This document shows, in pieces, positions 4,856-8,213 of a DNA stretch of 8,213 nt. Source of the stretch: an uncultured Solirubrobacter sp. (GTDB lineage Bacteria; Actinomycetota; Thermoleophilia; Solirubrobacterales; Solirubrobacteraceae); assembly GCA_937871635.1 (NCBI GenBank), contig CALMNS010000303.1, positions 1-8,213 of the forward strand, read 5' to 3'. Positions within the stretch are counted from its first letter, which is position 1; each line of letters opens with the position of its first letter. The notes below the pieces were generated by a model. It did not search any database and had not been told where the DNA came from. It saw only the letters and a program-made list of their open reading frames with translations. Both the position numbers and the translations under genes were made by a program.

Positions 4856-6006
4856 AGCGCGTGCTCATCCTCGGGGCGACGGGGTCGATCGGGACCCAGG
4901 CGCTGGACGTCGTCGCCCGCTCGGAGGGGGAGCTCCGGGTCGTCGGGCTCTCGGCCGGGCGCAGCGCCGAGGCGCTGGTCGCGCTCGCCCGAGCCCACGG
5001 CGTGGAGCGGATCGCCCTGACCGACGAGGACGCCGCGGCGCGCGCCGCCGAGGCGTGGACCGACGGGGAGGTGCTGCCCGGCGCCGACGGCCTCGTGCGG
5101 CTGATCGCCGAGTCGGGCGCCGACCTCGTCCTCAACGCCATCGTCGGCTCCGCCGGGCTGGGGCCGACCGTCGTCGCCCTGAGCGAGGGCATGGACCTCG
5201 CGCTGGCCAATAAGGAGTCGCTCGTGGTAGGCGGCGAGCTCGTGACCACGCTGGCCGAGGCGACCGGGTCACGGCTCATCCCGATCGACTCCGAGCACAC
5301 CGCGATGCACCACCTGCTCACCGGGGAGCCGGCGGGGACGCTCGAGCGCCTGGTCGTCACCGCCAGCGGCGGGCCGTTCCGCGGGCGCACCCGCGCGGAG
5401 CTCGAGGGGGTCACCGTCGCGGAGGCCCTCAAGCACCCCACCTGGGCGATGGGGGGGAAGATCACGATCGACTCGGCGACGCTGATGAACAAGGGGCTCG
5501 AGGTCATCGAGGCCCACCACCTGTTCGGGACGCCGTACGACCGGATCGACGTCGTCGTCCATCCCCAGTCGATCGTCCACGCCCTCGTGCAGCTCTGCGA
5601 CGGCTCGACCCTCGCGCACCTGGGCCACCCCGACATGCGGGTGGCGATCGGCTACGCGCTCCACCACCCCGACCGGACGACCCTGCCGCTCGAGCCGCTC
5701 GACCTCGTCAAGCTCGCCCAGCTCACGTTCGAGGCGCCCGACGAGCAGGCCTTCCCGTGCCTCCGGCTCGCCCGGGAGGCGGCCAAGGAGGGCGGCACCG
5801 CGCCGGCCGTGCTCAACGCCGCGAACGAGGTCGCCGTCCACTCGTTCCTCAACGGGCAGTTGACGTTCAACGGGATCCCCGAGGTGATCGAGCACACGCT
5901 CGAGGAGCTCGGGGGCACGCCGGTGCACTCCTTCGAGACGCTCTACGCGGCGGACGCCGACGCCCGCGACCGCGCCGCGGAGCGGATCGGGGCGCTGGCG
6001 GCGTGA
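4852..6006 (+). CDS. dxr: 1-deoxy-D-xylulose 5-phosphate reductoisomerase
   Basis: DXR turns 1-deoxy-D-xylulose 5-phosphate into 2-C-methyl-D-erythritol 4-phosphate using NADPH and a divalent metal, the committed step of the MEP isoprenoid pathway and the target of fosmidomycin. The 384-residue length fits the family (398 in E. coli). It opens with the NADPH-binding loop GATGSIG (8-14), then LANKESLVVGG (118-128), and the metal site in IDSEH (Asp146, Glu148). These are followed by TASGGPFR (170-177), HPTWAMGGKI with the Trp198 flap, IDSATLMNKGLEVIEAH with Asn213, Lys214 and the third metal ligand Glu217, VVHPQSIVHALVQ, and NAANEVAV near the end. All key residues are present. GTG 4852 is chosen because it places the nucleotide loop at the normal distance. 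The frame is open upstream, but that extension is not DXR-like. The start overlaps the end of the interrupted accessory frame by four bases, and a -10-like TATCCT precedes it. Confidence 0.97.
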   Translation: MKRVLILGATGSIGTQALDVVARSEGELRVVGLSAGRSAEALVALARAHGVERIALTDEDAAARAAEAWTDGEVLPGADGLVRLIAESGADLVLNAIVGSAGLGPTVVALSEGMDLALANKESLVVGGELVTTLAEATGSRLIPIDSEHTAMHHLLTGEPAGTLERLVVTASGGPFRGRTRAELEGVTVAEALKHPTWAMGGKITIDSATLMNKGLEVIEAHHLFGTPYDRIDVVVHPQSIVHALVQLCDGSTLAHLGHPDMRVAIGYALHHPDRTTLPLEPLDLVKLAQLTFEAPDEQAFPCLRLAREAAKEGGTAPAVLNAANEVAVHSFLNGQLTFNGIPEVIEHTLEELGGTPVHSFETLYAADADARDRAAERIGALAA

Positions 6007-6007
6007 T

Positions 6008-6058
6008 GCCCCGCGGGTACTCCGCACGGGTCGGTGGGCCCGGAACGGCGGTCGTCGC
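6008..6058 (+). repeat. Upstream element, copy 2 (before rseP)
   Basis: This is the counterpart of the element at 1672-1722, at exactly the same distance from its GTG and beginning two bases after the dxr stop. The CCCGTG arm of copy 1 is CCCGCG here (6010-6015), so five of six pairs with CACGGG (6025-6030) remain. The -10-like TACGGT of copy 1 is not conserved: this copy has GGCGGT. Either rseP lacks the promoter function or the shared part acts in another way, for instance as RNA. It spans nearly all of the 52-base dxr-rseP gap. Confidence 0.6.
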
Positions 6059-7135
6059 GTGAGCTTCCTCCTGGCCTTCGTCGGCTTCGCCGCCCTGGTC
6101 GTCCTGCACGAGCTCGGCCACTTCGCCGCGGCCAAGGCGGTCGGCATGCGGGTGGAGAAGTTCTCGCTGTTCTTCGGCCCGTTCTTGGCCAAGTTCACCC
6201 GCGGGGAGACGACGTACGGGATCGGGCCGATCCCGCTCGGCGGCTACGTGAAGATCTCCGGGATGAACCCGGCGGAGGAGATCCCGCCGGAGCACGCCCA
6301 CCGCGCCTACTACCGCCAGCCCGTCTGGAAGCGGATCGTGGTCATCACCGCCGGCCCGCTGGTCAACATCGTCCTCGCGTTCCTAATCCTCTGGGTCCTG
6401 TTCGCCAGCACGAGCCAGTACGAGACGACCTCGCGGGTCGAGCAGACCGAGCCGCGCTCCCCCGCGGCGGCGGTGCTCCAGCCCGGCGACCGCATCCTCG
6501 CCGTCGACGGCGAGCGCGGCGACGTGCAGCGGCTCGCGCAGGTCATCTCCTCGCACGGCTGCGCCGGGGAGCCGACGGACGGGTGCCGGGCGGCGACCCC
6601 CGCGCGCGTCACCGTCGAGCGCGACGGGCGCCAGCGGACCTTCCCGCTCACCCCGGTCTACTCCGCCGAGGCCAAGCGGACGCTGGTGGGCATCATGTTC
6701 GGGCGCGAGGAGCGGCCGTCCCTGACCGCCGGCGCGGCGGCGCAGGAGAGCGCCGACCGGATGTGGCTCGTGACGACCTCAACGGCCGAGGTGATCGGCA
6801 ACCTCTACCGCGCCGAGCAGCGCGAGCAGCTCTCCGGCGTGGTCGGCTCCTACGAGGTCACGCGGCAGTCGATCGAGCTCGACTGGGTGCGGGCCGTCTT
6901 CGTCCTGGCCCTCATCTCGCTCTCGCTCGGCCTGATCAACCTCCTGCCCTTCCTGCCGCTCGACGGCGGCCACATCTTCTGGGCGGTGGCCGAGAAGCTG
7001 CGCGGCCGGCCGATCTCCTTCCGGGTCATGGAGCGCGCCAGCGTGGTGGGCATCGCGCTGGTCGGGATCCTCTTCTTCATCGGGCTGCAGAACGACATCG
7101 GCCGACTGACGGGCGAGGGCTTCGGGGTCCGGTAG
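6059..7135 (+). CDS. rseP: RIP metalloprotease, site-2 protease family (M50B)
   Basis: This zinc intramembrane protease cuts membrane-spanning substrates such as anti-sigma factors after a first cut by another protease; actinobacterial homologues are called Rip1. The first membrane helix carries HELGH (residues 17-21), with the two zinc His and the catalytic Glu18. It is followed by the conserved GIGPIPLGGYVKISGMNP loop. A second helix spans about 91-116. A single PDZ-like domain covers roughly 127-200, with the typical PAAAVLQPGDRILAVDG. The last helices hold the third zinc ligand in NLLPFLPLDGG (Asp302). The 358-residue length and single PDZ match Gram-positive forms; E. coli RseP has two PDZ domains and 450 residues. 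Two cysteines (168 and 176) sit in a PDZ loop. The GTG start has no Shine-Dalgarno sequence. The dxr-rseP order is conserved in many bacteria. Substrates cannot be inferred from the window. Confidence 0.95.
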   Translation: MSFLLAFVGFAALVVLHELGHFAAAKAVGMRVEKFSLFFGPFLAKFTRGETTYGIGPIPLGGYVKISGMNPAEEIPPEHAHRAYYRQPVWKRIVVITAGPLVNIVLAFLILWVLFASTSQYETTSRVEQTEPRSPAAAVLQPGDRILAVDGERGDVQRLAQVISSHGCAGEPTDGCRAATPARVTVERDGRQRTFPLTPVYSAEAKRTLVGIMFGREERPSLTAGAAAQESADRMWLVTTSTAEVIGNLYRAEQREQLSGVVGSYEVTRQSIELDWVRAVFVLALISLSLGLINLLPFLPLDGGHIFWAVAEKLRGRPISFRVMERASVVGIALVGILFFIGLQNDIGRLTGEGFGVR

Positions 7136-7163
7136 ATTCCGCCTCGGGCGAGGGTCCGAACCG

Positions 7164-7174
7164 AAGGAGAGGAG
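7164..7174 (+). promoter_or_regulatory. Strong ribosome binding site of the acyl-CoA ligase
   Basis: AAGGAGAGGAG ends seven bases before ATG 7182. It is the best ribosome site in the window and fixes the start. Just before it, CCTCG and CGAGG (7142-7153) form a short inverted repeat that is too tight for a good hairpin. Confidence 0.75.
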
Positions 7175-7181
7175 CGACCAG

Positions 7182-8213
7182 ATGGCGAGCACCGCGGTGC
7201 AATCCGTGCCCCTGCGCGACGAGGGGGGCGCCCGCACGATCGCGCATGCCTTCCGCGAGACCGTCGAGCGGTCGCCCGACCGGGTCGCCGTCCGCACGAA
7301 GGACGACGAGCTCTCGCTGACCTGGGCGGAGCTCCGCGACCGCGTCGACGCGCTGGCCGGCGGCCTCGCCGCCCTCGGGGTCAAGCGGGGCGACACCGTC
7401 GCCCTGATGCTCGGCAACCGCCCGGAGTTCCACATCGCCGACCTGGCCGCGATGACCCTCGGGGCGACGCCGTTCTCGATCTACGCCACGAGCTCGCCCG
7501 AGCAGATCGCCTACGTGGTCTCCGACGCCGAGGCGCGGGTCGCCCTCGTCGAGGAGGCGCTGCTGCCGAACTTCTCCGCGGCGCGCGCTGACCTTCCGGC
7601 GCTCGAGCACCTGATCGTCCTCGAGGGCGAGCGGGGGGAGGGGACGACGGCGTGGGCGGACGTCGAGGGCTCGGACCCCGACTTCGACGCCGATCCGCAC
7701 TGGCAGGCCGTCGAGCCCGAGGACCTCCTGACCCTCATCTACACGAGCGGCACCACCGGGCCGCCCAAGGGCGTCCAGCTCGTGCACCGGAACGTGGTCG
7801 CCGCGACGCACTCGATCCGGGAGCTGATCCGGTTCCCCGAGGGCGCCCGCGTGATCTCCTGGCTGCCCAACGCCCACATCGCCGAGCGCGCCGCGCACCA
7901 CTACATCCCGATCGTCTTCGGCCTGACGGTCACCACCTGCTACGACCCCCGCCAGATCGCCGCCTACCTCCCCGCGGTGCGCCCGCAGTGGTTCTTCGCC
8001 GTGCCGCGCATCTGGGAGAAGCTCAAGTCGGGGCTCGAGGCGATGCTCGCCGGGCTCGAGGGCGAGGCGGGGGAGAAGGCGCACGCCGCCCTGGCGGCCG
8101 CCAAGCAGAAGGTCGAGCTCGAGCAGGCCGGCCAGCCGGTGCCCGAGGCGCTCGCCGCGGCGGTGGCCGCCGCCGACGAGCAGATGTTCGCGCCGCTGCG
8201 TCACCAGCTCGGC
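7182..8213 (+). CDS. Long-chain fatty acid-CoA ligase (AMP-forming), N-terminal part, runs off the window
   Basis: This adenylate-forming enzyme would activate fatty acids to acyl-CoA via an acyl-AMP intermediate, for lipid synthesis or breakdown. From ATG 7182, 344 codons are open to the last base and the C-terminus is outside the window. The N-terminal region shows LTWAELRDRVDALAGGLAAL and VALMLGNRPEFHIADLAA, common in acyl-CoA ligases. The P-loop-like AMP-binding motif YTSGTTGPPKGV is at residues 187-198. WLPNAHIAER (227-236) and FFAVPRIWEKL are typical of the long-chain FadD15-like branch of about 600 residues. After it comes the Ala/Glu-rich helical region seen in that branch. The chain length of the substrate cannot be read here. 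It follows rseP after 46 bases with a strong ribosome site and may share the transcript. In many bacteria ispG follows rseP, so this is a different neighbour. Confidence 0.93.
   Translation, partial: MASTAVQSVPLRDEGGARTIAHAFRETVERSPDRVAVRTKDDELSLTWAELRDRVDALAGGLAALGVKRGDTVALMLGNRPEFHIADLAAMTLGATPFSIYATSSPEQIAYVVSDAEARVALVEEALLPNFSAARADLPALEHLIVLEGERGEGTTAWADVEGSDPDFDADPHWQAVEPEDLLTLIYTSGTTGPPKGVQLVHRNVVAATHSIRELIRFPEGARVISWLPNAHIAERAAHHYIPIVFGLTVTTCYDPRQIAAYLPAVRPQWFFAVPRIWEKLKSGLEAMLAGLEGEAGEKAHAALAAAKQKVELEQAGQPVPEALAAAVAAADEQMFAPLRHQLG

Noticed and set aside
7077..8204. Long minus-strand open frame opposite the acyl-CoA ligase
   Set aside because: The plus strand encodes a clear ligase with its AMP-binding motif; the minus-strand product has no recognisable features.

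Overview
The window is very GC-rich, with genes packed head to tail on the + strand, frequent GTG starts and 4-base GTGA stop/start overlaps. It carries the widely conserved bacterial block rpsB-tsf-pyrH-frr-uppS-cdsA-dxr-rseP. The GC content, the short EF-Ts, the lack of Shine-Dalgarno sequences at several starts and the AbiEi/DUF559-type accessory gene suggest a high-GC actinobacterium, possibly of the Thermoleophilia (Solirubrobacter/Conexibacter-like). That placement is inference, because no marker in the window settles it.

Layout: 1-347 is the C-terminal tail of a gene that is rpsB by position, here an unusual Ala/Asp-rich extension with 11-residue repeats. 344-952 is tsf (EF-Ts, short form), 945-1667 pyrH (UMP kinase), 1723-2292 frr (ribosome recycling factor), 2289-2960 uppS (undecaprenyl diphosphate synthase) and up to 3760 cdsA (CDP-diacylglycerol synthase). 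A strong hairpin at 3792-3822 appears to close this first unit. An accessory gene (3908-4753, AbiEi-like winged helix plus DUF559 nuclease-like domain) follows. It is cut by an in-frame TAA, yet its reading frame continues intact to a TGA that overlaps the dxr start. Then come dxr (4852-6006, MEP isoprenoid pathway), rseP (6059-7135, site-2 membrane protease) and, with its own strong ribosome binding site, a long-chain acyl-CoA ligase that runs off the window (7182-8213).

The genes join translation (S2, EF-Ts, RRF), pyrimidine nucleotide supply (PyrH) and envelope building. Dxr feeds the isoprenoid precursors that UppS condenses into the undecaprenyl carrier, CdsA makes the activated phospholipid precursor, RseP is an intramembrane protease of envelope signalling, and the final ligase activates fatty acids.

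The core genes look ordinary. The points worth a second look are the nonsense-interrupted accessory gene translationally abutting dxr, a 51-base element found at exactly the same distance before both frr and rseP, the lack of a canonical cdsA start after uppS, the repeat-bearing tail of the presumed S2, and candidate leaderless promoters for frr and dxr. I found no convincing new multi-gene system.
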